A DNA stretch of 64,000 nt from Afifellaceae bacterium (GCA_028281235.1 JANQKG010000022.1:62001-126000), one strand, 5' to 3'; shown: positions 26,955 to 37,173, counted from the first letter of the stretch. Made by a program: numbers and translations. The notes: a model not told the origin generated them from the sequence alone.

Positions 26955-29288
26955 TCAGAAGCGCGTTCCCCCGCCGAACCGGAAGACCTGCTCTCTGTCC
27001 TCCGGCTGCGATGTCAGGACATGGGCGAAGTCGGCCCGCAGCGGACCCAAGGGCGACGCCCAAAGGATCGAGCCACCGACGGAGGAACGGATCGAGGAGG
27101 AATCGAGCGGCGTGCCAGCCGCAACCGCCGCGTCCGTGTCGAACAGCGTGCCGGCATCGGCGAAGACGGCGCCCTTCAGCCCGATCTCGGATGGGAAGAC
27201 CGGAAGCGGGAACTGCACTTCCGCCGTGCCCGCGGCAAAGATGTTGCCGCCTAGGGCGTCGCCGGTACCCGGGTCACGCGGGCCGAAGCCGGAAGCCTCA
27301 AAGCCACGGACCGTCTCGCCCCCCTTAAGGAACGCATCAAGCAAACGAACCGACTGGCCGAGGCCCACGATGTGACCGCCTTTGACATTGACCAGGCCGA
27401 TGATGTCGCGGTCGGCGACCAGCTCACGATAATAGGAGGCGCTGCCCGTGGTGCGCAGGAACGCCACGTCGCCGCCCAAGCCAGCCACTTCCTGGGTGAA
27501 CTTAGCGTAGATGCCGTCGCGCGGATCGCGGAAGCTGTCCAGCGTGTCGTAGATCAGCGTGTAGAAGACGGAGGACACCAGGGTCTCGCCCGCCGCCGAG
27601 CAGATCGCCAGGGACACGTCGTCGGCGCCGCCGTCGCAGTCGGAGGCGTCGAGCTGAATGTCCTGCAGTTCGATTCTGTAGCCGGTCTGCACCGAGAAGT
27701 TTTCGGTGATCGGGAGCCCAAATGTTATGCCGCCGCCGGTCGTCTCGTAATCGTATGAGCGGAAGTTCGATTCCTGATACTCGCGACGAAAGACGTTGAA
27801 CCCTGCAGAGATACGCCGTCCCAGGAAATAGGGATCGGTGAAAGCGAACTCATAGGTCCTGGCATTGCTGCCGGCGCCGACCCCGACTTTCAGGCGATAT
27901 CCGCGGCCAAGGAAGTTCTTCTCCGTCAGCGAGATGTCGCCGAGCACACCGTCGGACGTTGAGTAGCCCACGCCAAAGGAAAGCTCACCGGTCGGCTCTT
28001 CGGTCACCTCAACGATGACATCGACGCGGTCTTCCGTTGCGCCGGGCTGCGTGTAGATACGAACATCGGCGAAGAAGCCAAGCCGCCTCAGTCGCCGCTC
28101 GGCTCTATCGATAAGGACGCGATTGTAGGCATCGCCTTCGGCGATATCGAACTCGCGGCGAATGACGTAGTCGCGTGTCCGCGTGTTGCCGCGGATCTCG
28201 ATACGGCCGACATATGTGCGCCTGCCTTCATCGACGATGTAATCCACGGCGATGGTCTGGGTGTCGTAGTCGCGCGCCAGACGCGGCCGCACCTGCACGA
28301 ACGGATAGCCGTTCGCCGCGAGGTATAAAGTGATCTCCTCCAGCGACTGCTCCACCTCAGTGGCTGAGAAGATGCGGCCCTCGCGGGTCAGGACCTGCCG
28401 CTGCAATACGGCGGGGTCGACGCCGGGGATGGTCGTATCGACGGCGATCGGACCATAGCGATAGCGTGGCCCCTCGCTCATGGTGAACGCGATGAAGAAG
28501 GCGTTCCGTTCGCGATCGAGATCGGCGACCGCTGAAATCATCTGAAAATCGGCGAAACCACGGTCGAGGTGATACTGCCTCAGCTTCTCCTCATCGGCGG
28601 CCAGCCGATCCGGATCGTAACTATCGCCACTGCGCAAGAAGCTCAAAATGCCGGAGCGCCGTGTAGCGATCACATTACGCAGCCGGCCGTCGCCGAAGGT
28701 CTGATTGCCGATGAAGGTGATGCCCGAGACGCGGGTCTTCGGCCCTTCGGTGAACACGAACACCAGGTTCACCTGATTGTTGGGAAGCTCGATGACCTGC
28801 GGCGTCACCGAAGCCTGGAACCGTCCGGTGCGGCGATAGACCTCCAGGAGCCGGGCGACATCCGTCTGGACCTTGGCGCGCGTGAAGACCGTCCGTGGCT
28901 GTGATTGGATCGCAGAGGAGAGCTGATCGTCCTTGAACTTCCGGTTCCCCTCGAAGCCGACTTCCTTGATCACCGGGTTTTCCGCCACGATGACGTAGAG
29001 TGTGCCGCCGCGTGTATCGAGCCGGACATCAGCGAAAAGCCCGGTATCGAACAGCGCTTTGAGCGATTCGTCCTCGTCGCGACGGGAATATTCCACACCC
29101 GGACGGATGACGAGATAGGCGCGGATTGTGTCAGCGTCGACGCGCTGATTGCCCTCCACCACGATTCGGCTGACGACAGCGGCCTCCGCTTGGGATGGAA
29201 GCACGGGTGCGGAAAGAACAAGGACCGCAATCAGCAGCGATACGAAACGCAGAGCCTGGCGGGCCCGCCGGATCGAGAATTGTTTCAT
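26955..29288 (-). CDS. bamA: Outer membrane protein assembly factor BamA
   Basis: A 777-residue outer-membrane insertase. It has a signal peptide (VSLLIAVLVLSAPVLPSQAEA), five POTRA domains over residues of about 30-430, and a C-terminal 16-strand barrel. The barrel hallmarks VKGGHIVGL, VRGFEASGFGPRDPG, the LGGNIFAAG stretch and the terminal aromatic residue in FRFGGGTRF are visible. The C-terminal phenylalanine is the BamA self-recognition signal. A 191-base gap separates it from rseP upstream, so it may have its own promoter. Confidence 0.96.
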   Translation of the reverse strand: MKQFSIRRARQALRFVSLLIAVLVLSAPVLPSQAEAAVVSRIVVEGNQRVDADTIRAYLVIRPGVEYSRRDEDESLKALFDTGLFADVRLDTRGGTLYVIVAENPVIKEVGFEGNRKFKDDQLSSAIQSQPRTVFTRAKVQTDVARLLEVYRRTGRFQASVTPQVIELPNNQVNLVFVFTEGPKTRVSGITFIGNQTFGDGRLRNVIATRRSGILSFLRSGDSYDPDRLAADEEKLRQYHLDRGFADFQMISAVADLDRERNAFFIAFTMSEGPRYRYGPIAVDTTIPGVDPAVLQRQVLTREGRIFSATEVEQSLEEITLYLAANGYPFVQVRPRLARDYDTQTIAVDYIVDEGRRTYVGRIEIRGNTRTRDYVIRREFDIAEGDAYNRVLIDRAERRLRRLGFFADVRIYTQPGATEDRVDVIVEVTEEPTGELSFGVGYSTSDGVLGDISLTEKNFLGRGYRLKVGVGAGSNARTYEFAFTDPYFLGRRISAGFNVFRREYQESNFRSYDYETTGGGITFGLPITENFSVQTGYRIELQDIQLDASDCDGGADDVSLAICSAAGETLVSSVFYTLIYDTLDSFRDPRDGIYAKFTQEVAGLGGDVAFLRTTGSASYYRELVADRDIIGLVNVKGGHIVGLGQSVRLLDAFLKGGETVRGFEASGFGPRDPGTGDALGGNIFAAGTAEVQFPLPVFPSEIGLKGAVFADAGTLFDTDAAVAAGTPLDSSSIRSSVGGSILWASPLGPLRADFAHVLTSQPEDREQVFRFGGGTRF

Positions 29289-29479
29289 TGTCCGTTTTTG
29301 TCCGGTTTATCAGGCACACGAAAGGTCTACAGGATACCGCCCACTGCCGGCCCCCCGCTAAGCTATTGCAGGGTTTGGCCGCGCTTTCAATCTTGTAGCC
29401 TCGTTGCGCACCCGCTTTTTTACAGTCGAGTTGCCTTTGCGCAACGTCCGCTAACCGGCTCAGATAAAATAAGAATCAG

Positions 29480-30598
29480 CTAGAGGTTGGCGATGTCGTT
29501 CACAGTCACGAAGATGAACAACATAAGCACCAGCGCAAAGCCGATCCGAAAACCCAAATCCTGCACGCGCTGACTCAATGGCCGGCCGCGAACAGCCTCG
29601 ATAATATAGAACAGAAGGTGACCGCCATCGAGCATCGGAACCGGGAAGAGGTTGAACAACCCGATAGAGACGGAAAGCACGGCCATGAGGTAAACCAGGC
29701 CGGGTATTCCGCCATTGCTCGCTACCGTTCCGGAGACCTGACCGATGCGAATCGGGCCGCTCAGCTGCTCCGCGCTTTCCCGCCCGCTCACAAGCCGCCC
29801 GATATAGGTCATCGTCCGGTCAACGATGTGCCAGGTCTCTCGCATGCCCTGGACCACCGCCTGCACCGGCGGGTCGCGCTCAATGCTGAACTCGCCCGAC
29901 GTGATGCCGAGCACGCCGATTCGATGCGTGCCGCCCAGCCGATCCGGCTGCTCGCGCCGTTCCGGAATGGCGGTGAGCGTCACCTCCTCGCCGTTGCGGT
30001 CAACGACGATCGTCAGCGTCTCACCCGCGGAGAGCATGATCAGGCTCTGCAGCTCGGTGAATGAGGGGATGTTTCTGCCGTCGACGGAGAGAATCCGATC
30101 GCCAGGCTGAAAGCCCGCTTTGTCCGCGGCACTCCCCTCCACCACCGACACAGCGACCGGCAAGACGTTCGGGCGGCCGACGACGGTGAAGACGACTGCG
30201 AAGATCAGCACGGCGAGGAGGAAATTGGCAGCCGGGCCTGCCGCGACCACGGCGAAGCGCTGCCATAACGGCGCGAAATGGAACAATCCGTTGCGCTGCG
30301 ACGGTGGCGTCGCCGCCAAGGCCTCCGCATCGGGAATGCTGGCGGCGTTCTCGTCGCCCTCAAAGCGCACATAGCCGCCAAGCGGAATGAGCGACAGCTT
30401 CCACCGCGTGCCCCGTCGGTCCGTGAAGCCGGATATCTCTCGCCCGAAACCGATGGAAAAAGCCGCCACACGGATGCCGCACCAGCGCGCCACGAGGAAA
30501 TGCCCCATTTCGTGCACGAATACGACCACAGTCAGCACGATCAGCGCCGGTACGACATAGACCAGCAAGACCATCGGCAACTGCGCAGCGAATTCCAT
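29480..30598 (-). CDS. rseP: RIP metalloprotease RseP
   Basis: A 372-residue inner-membrane site-2-type protease. The zinc motif HEMGH is at residues 29-33 inside the first helix. One PDZ domain is visible around residues 125-205 (SAADKAGFQPGDRILSVDGRNIPSF). The C-terminal LFNLFPVPMLDGGHL motif supplies the third ligand (Asp). RseP cleaves anti-sigma factors and signal-peptide remnants. It sits between dxr and bamA, the usual envelope-stress neighbourhood. Confidence 0.95.
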   Translation of the reverse strand: MEFAAQLPMVLLVYVVPALIVLTVVVFVHEMGHFLVARWCGIRVAAFSIGFGREISGFTDRRGTRWKLSLIPLGGYVRFEGDENAASIPDAEALAATPPSQRNGLFHFAPLWQRFAVVAAGPAANFLLAVLIFAVVFTVVGRPNVLPVAVSVVEGSAADKAGFQPGDRILSVDGRNIPSFTELQSLIMLSAGETLTIVVDRNGEEVTLTAIPERREQPDRLGGTHRIGVLGITSGEFSIERDPPVQAVVQGMRETWHIVDRTMTYIGRLVSGRESAEQLSGPIRIGQVSGTVASNGGIPGLVYLMAVLSVSIGLFNLFPVPMLDGGHLLFYIIEAVRGRPLSQRVQDLGFRIGFALVLMLFIFVTVNDIANL

Positions 30599-30610
30599 TC
30601 TTGTCTCCGC

Positions 30611-31789
30611 TCAGGCGACCGCACGTCGTCGCTTGAGATCGGCTTGAGCCAGGCGTCGCGCAACGGCGTCGAGCGCGAGTGCCTCATCGATGGAGGCGGG
30701 CGTCGCCAGCAATCCCTCAGAATCGGCCGCCGTCAAGGCGATCTCTACAATTTGAGGGATTGCGGTAAAAGCAACTTTACCCGCGAGAAACGCCTCCACG
30801 GCCACTTCGTTGGCCGCGTTCAGCACGGTCGCGGCGCCACCGCCCTTGCGAAGCGCCGACATGGCCAGCCCAAGTGCGGGAAAGCGCTCAAGATCCGGCG
30901 GCTCGAAGGTGAGCTGCGCCACTTCCGCCAGATCAAGCGACGAAACCGGCTCACGCACACGATCCGGCCAGTGCAGACAATAGCCGATCGGACGACGCAT
31001 ATCCGCCGGCCCGAGCTCTGCGTGGATTGACCCGTCGCGGAAGGTTATGAGCGCATGCACCACAGATTGGGGATGGACGATGACGTCCAGGCTGTCTGGC
31101 GCAAGCGAAAAAAGATGATGCGCCTCAATGAGTTCCAGCCCTTTGTTCATAAGGGTGGCAGAATCGACGGAAATCTTGGCGCCCATCGACCAGGTCGGAT
31201 GGGCGACCGCCTGCTGCGGCGTCGCCTGCGCGATCCTGTCTACCGACCAGGTGCGGAACGGGCCGCCCGAAGCGGTCAGCGTATAGGTGCGGATATCCGC
31301 CGCTTCGCGCTTGTCGAGCAGCTGATAAAGGGCGTTGTGCTCCGAATCGACGGGGAGCACCTGCACCTTGTGCTGCCGCGCCAGCGACATGAAGGCGCTT
31401 CCTGCACAGATCAGGCACTCCTTGTTGGCCAGCGCAATGTCGCTGCCGGAGCGAATGGCGGCCGCCGTTGCCCGCAGACCCGCCGCCCCGACGATCGCCG
31501 AAAGCACCAAGTCGACCGGCTCGGCCGCGGCCTCCTCCATGGCCTCAGCCCCGGCGCCGGCATCGATGCCGCTGCCGGCGAGCCCTTCGCGGAGATCGCC
31601 GAGGCCTGCCTCGTCCGCCACCACCGCACGCCGCGCGCCGAGCGAGCGGGCCACCTCGGCGAGCTTGGCCCCATTGGACCGGGCGGTGACGACGTGCACG
31701 TCGAACAAATCCGGCGCCGCTGCAATAACGTCAGCGGCGCTTGTGCCGATGGAGCCGGTGGCGCCCAGAAGCGTGACACGGCGGCTCAT
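30611..31789 (-). CDS. dxr: 1-deoxy-D-xylulose-5-phosphate reductoisomerase
   Basis: A 392-residue NADPH-dependent enzyme, the committed step of the MEP isoprenoid pathway. The nucleotide-binding GATGSIG lies at residues 9-15. VDSEHNALYQLL, LTASGGPFRTW and the substrate loop TWSMGAKISVDSATLMNKGLE are intact. The product feeds undecaprenyl diphosphate made by the UppS encoded upstream. Its ATG overlaps the cdsA stop (ATGA at 31786-31789), so translation is coupled. Confidence 0.97.
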   Translation of the reverse strand: MSRRVTLLGATGSIGTSAADVIAAAPDLFDVHVVTARSNGAKLAEVARSLGARRAVVADEAGLGDLREGLAGSGIDAGAGAEAMEEAAAEPVDLVLSAIVGAAGLRATAAAIRSGSDIALANKECLICAGSAFMSLARQHKVQVLPVDSEHNALYQLLDKREAADIRTYTLTASGGPFRTWSVDRIAQATPQQAVAHPTWSMGAKISVDSATLMNKGLELIEAHHLFSLAPDSLDVIVHPQSVVHALITFRDGSIHAELGPADMRRPIGYCLHWPDRVREPVSSLDLAEVAQLTFEPPDLERFPALGLAMSALRKGGGAATVLNAANEVAVEAFLAGKVAFTAIPQIVEIALTAADSEGLLATPASIDEALALDAVARRLAQADLKRRRAVA

Positions 31790-32643
31790 TGCGCCACGCC
31801 TGCTGTGCCGCCCGCACCCGGCATCACCAGGATATCACCGCCGAGCCCGAGAAGCGCAATGAGCAAAGCCAAGGCAGCGGCGGCAAACAGCCCGTCGACC
31901 CGGTCAAGCACGCCGCCATGGCCGGGGATCAGTTGACCGGAATCCTTCACGCCAAACCGCCGCTTCACTGCCGATTCCAAAAGATCGCCCGCCTGCGAAG
32001 CGATGGAGAGCGGCACCGCCAGTACAAGACCGGCGCGCGCATTGCCCATCGTCAGCCCCGCCGTGGCGCCGCCGGCCGCAACGGCTGCCGCAAACCCGCT
32101 CAACGCACCCGACCATGTCTTCTTCGGCGAGACCGCCGGCCACAATTTCGGCCCGCCAATCCCGCGCCCGCCGAAATAGGCGGCAATGTCGGTCGCCCAG
32201 ACGACGAGCAGAATAAACAGGATCGCCGCCCAGCCGAACGGCTCCGCCTGCCTCAGCACGATCAGACCGGCGCAGGGCACGGCCGTGTAGATCAGGCCGA
32301 GCCCCATCCAACGAAACGCGCGGTCGCCGGCGCCGGCCGCGAGCGCCAACCCCGCTACAGCGGCGATCAGCGCAACGGCGAGCGCGCCGTTTCCGATTTC
32401 AAGCAACAGCAAGCCGACGACCAGGCAGCCGCCGCCCAGGCCCCTCGCCCAAGTCGGGGCGCGCGCTCCCGATATCGCGGTCCATTCCAGATAGGCGAGC
32501 AGCCCAACCAGGGCGACAAGCGCGGCGAAAAGGATGCCGCCGAGAAGCTCCGCCGCCAACGCGGCAGCGCCGAGCGCCACGCCGGAGATGATACGCGTGC
32601 GCAACTCGCTTCGGCGACTTGGCGCCTGCGCCTCAGACGCCAA
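31786..32643 (-). CDS. cdsA: Phosphatidate cytidylyltransferase
   Basis: A roughly 285-residue multi-pass membrane enzyme making CDP-diacylglycerol from phosphatidate and CTP. The catalytic C-terminal signature KDSGQLIPGHGGVLDRVD and the upstream SPKKTWSGALSG are clear. No ATG fits. The most likely start is TTG 32643, which overlaps the end of uppS and has GGAGG five bases before it. The remaining open frame upstream lies inside uppS. Confidence 0.9.
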   Translation of the reverse strand: MASEAQAPSRRSELRTRIISGVALGAAALAAELLGGILFAALVALVGLLAYLEWTAISGARAPTWARGLGGGCLVVGLLLLEIGNGALAVALIAAVAGLALAAGAGDRAFRWMGLGLIYTAVPCAGLIVLRQAEPFGWAAILFILLVVWATDIAAYFGGRGIGGPKLWPAVSPKKTWSGALSGFAAAVAAGGATAGLTMGNARAGLVLAVPLSIASQAGDLLESAVKRRFGVKDSGQLIPGHGGVLDRVDGLFAAAALALLIALLGLGGDILVMPGAGGTAGVAQ

Positions 32644-33427
32644 CCACGCCTCCGTAGCGGCGCTCCCGCGACGCAAACTCGCTGAGCGCCTGCTCAAAAG
32701 CGTCGTCGTCAAAGTCCGGCCACAGCACATCGAGGAAGATCAGCTCCGCATAGGCCGCCTGCCAGAGCAGGAAGTTGCTGATCCGCTGTTCGCCGGAGGT
32801 GCGGATGATCAGGTCCGGATCGGGTATCCCAAGCGTGTCGAGCGCCCGCTCAAAGACCGCCTGGTCGATGTCGTCGGGCGCCAGACGGCCCTCTGCCACG
32901 CTTGCTGCAAGCAGCCGCGCGGCGCGCACGATCTCGTCGCGGGCGCCGTAATTGAACGCCACAATGAGCTGCAGGCCCTGATTGGCGCGCGTCAGCGTCT
33001 CAGCCTCCGTGATGAGGTCGCAAATGTCGGCCGGCAGCCCCTGTCGCCCGCCGATGACGCGAACGCGCACACCGGTCCGGTGAAGCTCGGCAAGGTCGTT
33101 GCGGATGAAGTGCCTGACGAGGTTGAAGAGCCCTTCGATCTCGTCGGTCGGCCGCGACCAGTTCTCAAGCGAGAAGCTGAAGAGCGTCAGGTAGCCGAGA
33201 CCGCGCCGCGTCGCAAAAGAGACCGCGCGCCGCAGTGCATCCACCCCGCGGCGATGCCCCTCCCCGCGCGGCATGCCGTGCGCATGCGCCCAGCGGCCGT
33301 TGCCGTCCATGATGATCCCCACATGCCGCGGCAAGGGCTCAAACGACGCATGCGCATGCACCCGCTCCGGCTCGGGCGCGGGCTGGGCGTCGGCGGCGAG
33401 GGACGAAGCGCGGCGCGGCAGACCCAT
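32633..33427 (-). CDS. uppS: Isoprenyl (undecaprenyl) diphosphate synthase
   Basis: A 264-residue cis-prenyltransferase making the lipid carrier for peptidoglycan and O-antigen. The catalytic aspartate is D41 in HVGIIMDGNGRWA. RRAVSFATRRGLGYLTLFSFSLENWSRP and the dimer-interface motif DLIIRTSGEQRISNFLLWQ are present. An N-terminal leader of about 30 residues precedes the family core. The gene abuts frr with no intergenic base. Confidence 0.96.
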   Translation of the reverse strand: MGLPRRASSLAADAQPAPEPERVHAHASFEPLPRHVGIIMDGNGRWAHAHGMPRGEGHRRGVDALRRAVSFATRRGLGYLTLFSFSLENWSRPTDEIEGLFNLVRHFIRNDLAELHRTGVRVRVIGGRQGLPADICDLITEAETLTRANQGLQLIVAFNYGARDEIVRAARLLAASVAEGRLAPDDIDQAVFERALDTLGIPDPDLIIRTSGEQRISNFLLWQAAYAELIFLDVLWPDFDDDAFEQALSEFASRERRYGGVVGV

Positions 33428-33988
33428 TCAGACCTGCATGATCTCGTGCTCCTTGGTCGCGAGCACGTCGTCGATTTCTTTGACCATGTCGTCCGTCAGC
33501 TTCTGGAGTTGGTCCGATTCAGCACGTGTATCGTCGATGCTGTGGTGCCCGTCCTTCTCCAGCTTCTTCAACGTATCCATACCGTCCTTTCGTACATGCC
33601 GCACGGCGATACGGGCCTGTTCAGCGTATTTGTGGGCAACTTTGACCATTTCCTGGCGACGCTCGGCGTTCAGCTCGGGAATCGGGATACGCAAAAGCGT
33701 CCCTTCCATGATCGGATTGAGGCCGAGATTGGCGTCGCGTATGGCGCGATCCACAGCTCCGGCGAGTGCCTTGTCCCAGACCTGAACCGACAGCATGCGC
33801 GGCTCCGGCACGCTGATTGTGGCAACCTGGTTTATGGGCATCTGCGTCCCATATGCGTCAACCGTTACCGGGTCGAGAAGGCTGGGAGAAGCGCGGCCTG
33901 TGCGCAGGCCGCCAAACTCCGTTTTCAGGACGGATACCGCACCTTGCATGCGTCGTGTGAAATCTTTGAAATCGAGCCCGTCTTCCAT
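33428..33988 (-). CDS. frr: Ribosome recycling factor
   Basis: A 186-residue protein that, with EF-G, splits post-termination ribosomes. The three-helix-bundle and beta domain pattern is typical: [50 protein letters not shown], and [38 protein letters not shown]. It lies between pyrH and uppS, the common order. Confidence 0.97.
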   Translation of the reverse strand: MEDGLDFKDFTRRMQGAVSVLKTEFGGLRTGRASPSLLDPVTVDAYGTQMPINQVATISVPEPRMLSVQVWDKALAGAVDRAIRDANLGLNPIMEGTLLRIPIPELNAERRQEMVKVAHKYAEQARIAVRHVRKDGMDTLKKLEKDGHHSIDDTRAESDQLQKLTDDMVKEIDDVLATKEHEIMQV

Positions 33989-34027
33989 GGCGTTTCTTCC
34001 CGTCTCGTTGGCTGGTGGGCCCGGCGC

Positions 34028-34750
34028 TCAGCCTGCCGAAACAAGGGTGCCAACCGCTTCCCCCGCGACAATCCGCGCCAGAGCCCCCGGCTCATGCACG
34101 TTAAAGACGATTATCGGCAGTCCGTTGTCGCGGGCAAGGGCAAAGGCGGCCGTATCCATGACCGCCAGGCCCTTGGCGATGGCTTCTTGGAAGGTGACGT
34201 GCTCGAAACGGACTGCTTCCGGGTCCTTCTGCGGGTCGGCTGAATAGACGCCGTCGACCTGCGTGCCCTTCAAAAGAGCGTCGCATTCCAGCTCCAGCGC
34301 GCGCAGCGCCGCCCCGCTATCGGTGGTGAAGAACGGGTTCCCCGTGCCCCCGGCAAGCACCACGATTACCTTGCGGCTCATATGCCAGGAGGCGCGGCGA
34401 TGGACATAGGTCTCGCAGATGGACGGCATTTCGATCGCCGAGAGCGCCCGCGCCTCCAGGCCTTCGCGCGCCAGCGCCGCCTCCAAAGCTAGCGCGTTCA
34501 TGACCGTCGCCAGCATGCCCATATGGTCGCCGGTGACTCGGTCGCCGCCCTTGGCGGAAATCGCCATGCCGCGAAACAGATTGCCGCCGCCGATGACCAG
34601 GGCGACCTCGGTGCCGGTGCGCGCCACCTCGGCGATTTCGCCGGCAAAGCGCGCCACAATCTTGTCGTCGATGCCGAAGGCTTGGTCGCCCATCAAAGCC
34701 TCGCCCGACAGCTTGAGCAGGATTCTCTTGGGCTTCGGCCTCGGCGGCAT
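34028..34750 (-). CDS. pyrH: UMP kinase
   Basis: A 240-residue amino-acid-kinase-family enzyme phosphorylating UMP to UDP. RILLKLSGEALMGD, VIGGGNLFRG and GTGNPFFTTDSGAALRALE are diagnostic. ATG 34750 is the family start; an ATG at 34813 lies inside the hairpin between tsf and pyrH and is unlikely. An intrinsic terminator sits between tsf and this gene, so pyrH may be expressed by read-through or from its own promoter. Confidence 0.96.
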   Translation of the reverse strand: MPPRPKPKRILLKLSGEALMGDQAFGIDDKIVARFAGEIAEVARTGTEVALVIGGGNLFRGMAISAKGGDRVTGDHMGMLATVMNALALEAALAREGLEARALSAIEMPSICETYVHRRASWHMSRKVIVVLAGGTGNPFFTTDSGAALRALELECDALLKGTQVDGVYSADPQKDPEAVRFEHVTFQEAIAKGLAVMDTAAFALARDNGLPIIVFNVHEPGALARIVAGEAVGTLVSAG

Positions 34751-34792
34751 CTTCGACCTCACAGCCACCGCGGAAAGCGGCGCGCCGTCGGC

Positions 34793-34830
34793 ATAAAACA
34801 AGGGCGCCGACAAGTCACCTCGGCGCCCTT
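34793..34830 (-). terminator. Intrinsic terminator/attenuator between tsf and pyrH
   Basis: Arms AAGGGCGCCGA (34800-34810) and TCGGCGCCCTT (34820-34830) pair perfectly over 11 bases around a 9-base loop. Read on the minus strand the hairpin is followed by TGTTTTAT, a U-rich run. It ends the rpsB-tsf transcript 27 bases past the tsf stop and precedes pyrH by 50 bases. Confidence 0.85.
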
Positions 34831-34857
34831 GAAATCCCCAACCGGTCGGGTTCGGCT

Positions 34858-35745
34858 TCAGTCATCAGCCGGCTTTTCGATCCCCTCACCGAGGCGGAAA
34901 GCCACGAATTCCGTTACCGTGACGGGCGCGCCGACATCCTTGGCGGAATCCTTGAGCACCGCCTCCACACTGCGCTCCGTATCCATGATGAAGGCTTGCT
35001 TCAGAAGCACCGATTCCTCGTAGAACTTGCGCATCCGCCCATCCACCATCTTCTCAATGATGTTATCCGGCTTGCCTGATTCGCGCGCCTGCTCGGCAAA
35101 GACGGCGCGCTCGCGCTTCACCGTCTCAGCGTCGATACCGTCGGCGTCGACGGCAAGCGGGCTCGCCGCCGCGATATGCATGGCGATCTGCCGCCCGAGC
35201 GCAGAGAGCTTTTCCTTGTCGCCCGACGAACTCAGCCCGACGATCACGCCGATCTTGCCGAGCCCCGGCGACACCGCGGCGTGGACATAGCTCGCCACGA
35301 CGCCGTCATCGACCGAAAGCTTGGCGGCGCGGCGCAGGTTCATGTTCTCGCCGATCGTGGCGACGGCGTCGGTGACGGCAGCCTCCACACTGGAGCCGCC
35401 TTCAATCCCCGCCTTGAGGACTGATTCCGTCGCGCCGTCGGTCGTGAGCGCCGCATCTGCGACGCGTCGGACCAGGGCCTGGAATTGATCGTTCCGCGAG
35501 ACGAAGTCGGTCTCCGAGTTCAGCTCCACCATGGCCGCGCTGCCGCCCGATCCGGCGATTGCGATCAATCCTTCGGCCGCGACGCGGCCCGCTTTCTTAG
35601 CTGCCTTGGCAAGACCTTTGGCACGCAGCCAATCGACGGCGCCCTCCATGTCGCCGTCGGTCTCCTTCAGCGCCGTCTTGCAATCCATCATGCCGACGCC
35701 GGTCTTCTCACGCAGCTCCTTCACCATCTGCGCTGTGATGGCCAT
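34858..35745 (-). CDS. tsf: Translation elongation factor Ts
   Basis: A 295-residue nucleotide-exchange factor for EF-Tu. The N-terminal UBA-like domain ([24 protein letters not shown]), the TDFVSRND core motif and the [11 protein letters not shown] region are present. ATG 35745 has a GAAAGGA ribosome-binding site; the longer frame upstream is out of family. It follows rpsB after 40 bases and is closed by the terminator at 34.8 kb. Confidence 0.97.
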   Translation of the reverse strand: MAITAQMVKELREKTGVGMMDCKTALKETDGDMEGAVDWLRAKGLAKAAKKAGRVAAEGLIAIAGSGGSAAMVELNSETDFVSRNDQFQALVRRVADAALTTDGATESVLKAGIEGGSSVEAAVTDAVATIGENMNLRRAAKLSVDDGVVASYVHAAVSPGLGKIGVIVGLSSSGDKEKLSALGRQIAMHIAAASPLAVDADGIDAETVKRERAVFAEQARESGKPDNIIEKMVDGRMRKFYEESVLLKQAFIMDTERSVEAVLKDSAKDVGAPVTVTEFVAFRLGEGIEKPADD

Positions 35746-35785
35746 CAGGCTGTTCCTTTCAACTCGTCTAGCTTCGATAAACTGT

Positions 35786-36661
35786 TCAAGTGGCCCCGCC
35801 GGTCGCAGCCGCGTCCGGTTCGGCAGCCTTTTCGGTGGTAGCAGCGGCTTCCGGTTCGGCCGCCGCGCCTGCCTCAGCCGTGGGTTCGGGCTCGGCCGCA
35901 CCCTTCTCGGCGGCGAGTGTCTCCTCGGCCGGCGTCTCCTCCGCCTCGCCGACGTCGACGCCCCGATCGGATTGACCGCGCGAGATACCGTCAATCGCCG
36001 CGCGCGCCACCAGATCGCAGAAGAGCGCCACGGACCGCCCGGCGTCGTCATTGCCGGGGACGGGATAGGTGATACCTTGCGGATCGCAATTGGTGTCGAC
36101 GACGGCCGCCACCGGGATGTTCAGCCGCCGCGCCTCGGCAATGGCGATCGATTCCTTGTTCGTGTCGATCACGAAAAGCAGATCGGGCACGCCGCCCATG
36201 TCGCGGATGCCGCCGAGCGAGCGCACCAGCTTCTCGCGCTCGCGCGTCAGCGACAACAGCTCCTTCTTGGTCAGACCCTGCACGCCTTCGTCGAGCATCT
36301 CGTCGAGCTTCTTCAGCCGATCGATGGAATGCGAGATCGTCTTCCAGTTGGTGAGCGTGCCGCCCAGCCAGCGGGAGTTCACGTAATATTGGGCGCAGCG
36401 GCGCGCCGCGTCGGCAATGGCGTCGGACGCCTGCCGCTTCGTGCCGACGAAGAGCACCCGCCCGCCCTGGGCGACCGTATCGCTGACCTGCTGCAAGGCG
36501 CGGAAGAGCATCGGCACGGTCTGCGCCAGGTCGATGATGTGAATGTTGTTGCGGGCGCCGTAGATATACGGGCCCATCTTCGGGTTCCAGCGGTGGGTCT
36601 GGTGCCCAAAATGCACGCCAGCCTCAAGCAGCTGGCGCATCGAAAAATCGGGAAGCGCCAT
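35786..36661 (-). CDS. rpsB: 30S ribosomal protein S2
   Basis: A 291-residue S2 protein. Family motifs are [49 protein letters not shown] and [12 protein letters not shown]. Residues after about 240 form an Ala/Glu-rich low-complexity tail of some 50 residues, an extension often seen in Rhizobiales S2 and absent from E. coli. It starts the rpsB-tsf unit. ATG 36661 is used rather than the TTG just before it. Confidence 0.97.
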   Translation of the reverse strand: MALPDFSMRQLLEAGVHFGHQTHRWNPKMGPYIYGARNNIHIIDLAQTVPMLFRALQQVSDTVAQGGRVLFVGTKRQASDAIADAARRCAQYYVNSRWLGGTLTNWKTISHSIDRLKKLDEMLDEGVQGLTKKELLSLTREREKLVRSLGGIRDMGGVPDLLFVIDTNKESIAIAEARRLNIPVAAVVDTNCDPQGITYPVPGNDDAGRSVALFCDLVARAAIDGISRGQSDRGVDVGEAEETPAEETLAAEKGAAEPEPTAEAGAAAEPEAAATTEKAAEPDAAATGGAT

Positions 36662-36841
36662 CAAAAGTTCTCCGGTTCGTCCTCGGCGGGATTTGACGCT
36701 TTGCCCATAAGGACAGCGCCACCGGAAAGCCGGTCAAAGCTTCATGCCCGCCTGTGAGATGGCGCGGATATAGGGGAGATGCCGGCCTTTTGCAATGCAG
36801 CAGGGGCGGCGGGTTTCGAAGCGGATCGGCATGGCACCTCA

Positions 36842-37173
36842 CCTCTCCCCTTAGGGGAGAGGACGACTCCGTGCCAAGCTGCAACTTCGCGAATCTGGCA
36901 CGGCCCACACCTCCCCTTGCGGCCCCTTGCCGGGAAGTGCGATCGACCTCTGGTCTGTCATCCCGGCTTGGCCGCCAGGCCAAGGCCGGGACCCATGAAC
37001 ACCCACGCGGGCCGCGGTGGTTATAGGTCCCGCATAGCCTCGCGTGGCTCGGCTTGCGGGATGACAAACGAGAGGATGTGCAGGCGATCCCGCTCACCCC
37101 CACCCGGACTTTCATCGCTCACTGCGTTCGCCGAAAGTCCGACCTCCCCTCAAGGAGGAGGTGTGGGCCGTGC
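36842..37173. repeat. Complex palindromic intergenic repeat between rpsB and dnaE
   Basis: The 528-base gap between rpsB and dnaE has no gene but is packed with inverted repeats. CCTCTCCCC-TTA-GGGGAGAGG lies at 36842-36862. Outer arms GCACGGCCCACACCTCC(C)CTTG (36898-36919) and its inverted match (37151-37173) enclose about 230 bases. Within them are TGTCATCCCG (36956-36965) with CGGGATGACA (37057-37066), and CGGACTTTC (37105-37113) with GAAAGTCCG (37133-37141). The middle carries GGGACCCATGAACAC (36988-37002), which recurs inverted at 52158-52172. It looks like nested miniature mobile or structural RNA repeats. Confidence 0.8.
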
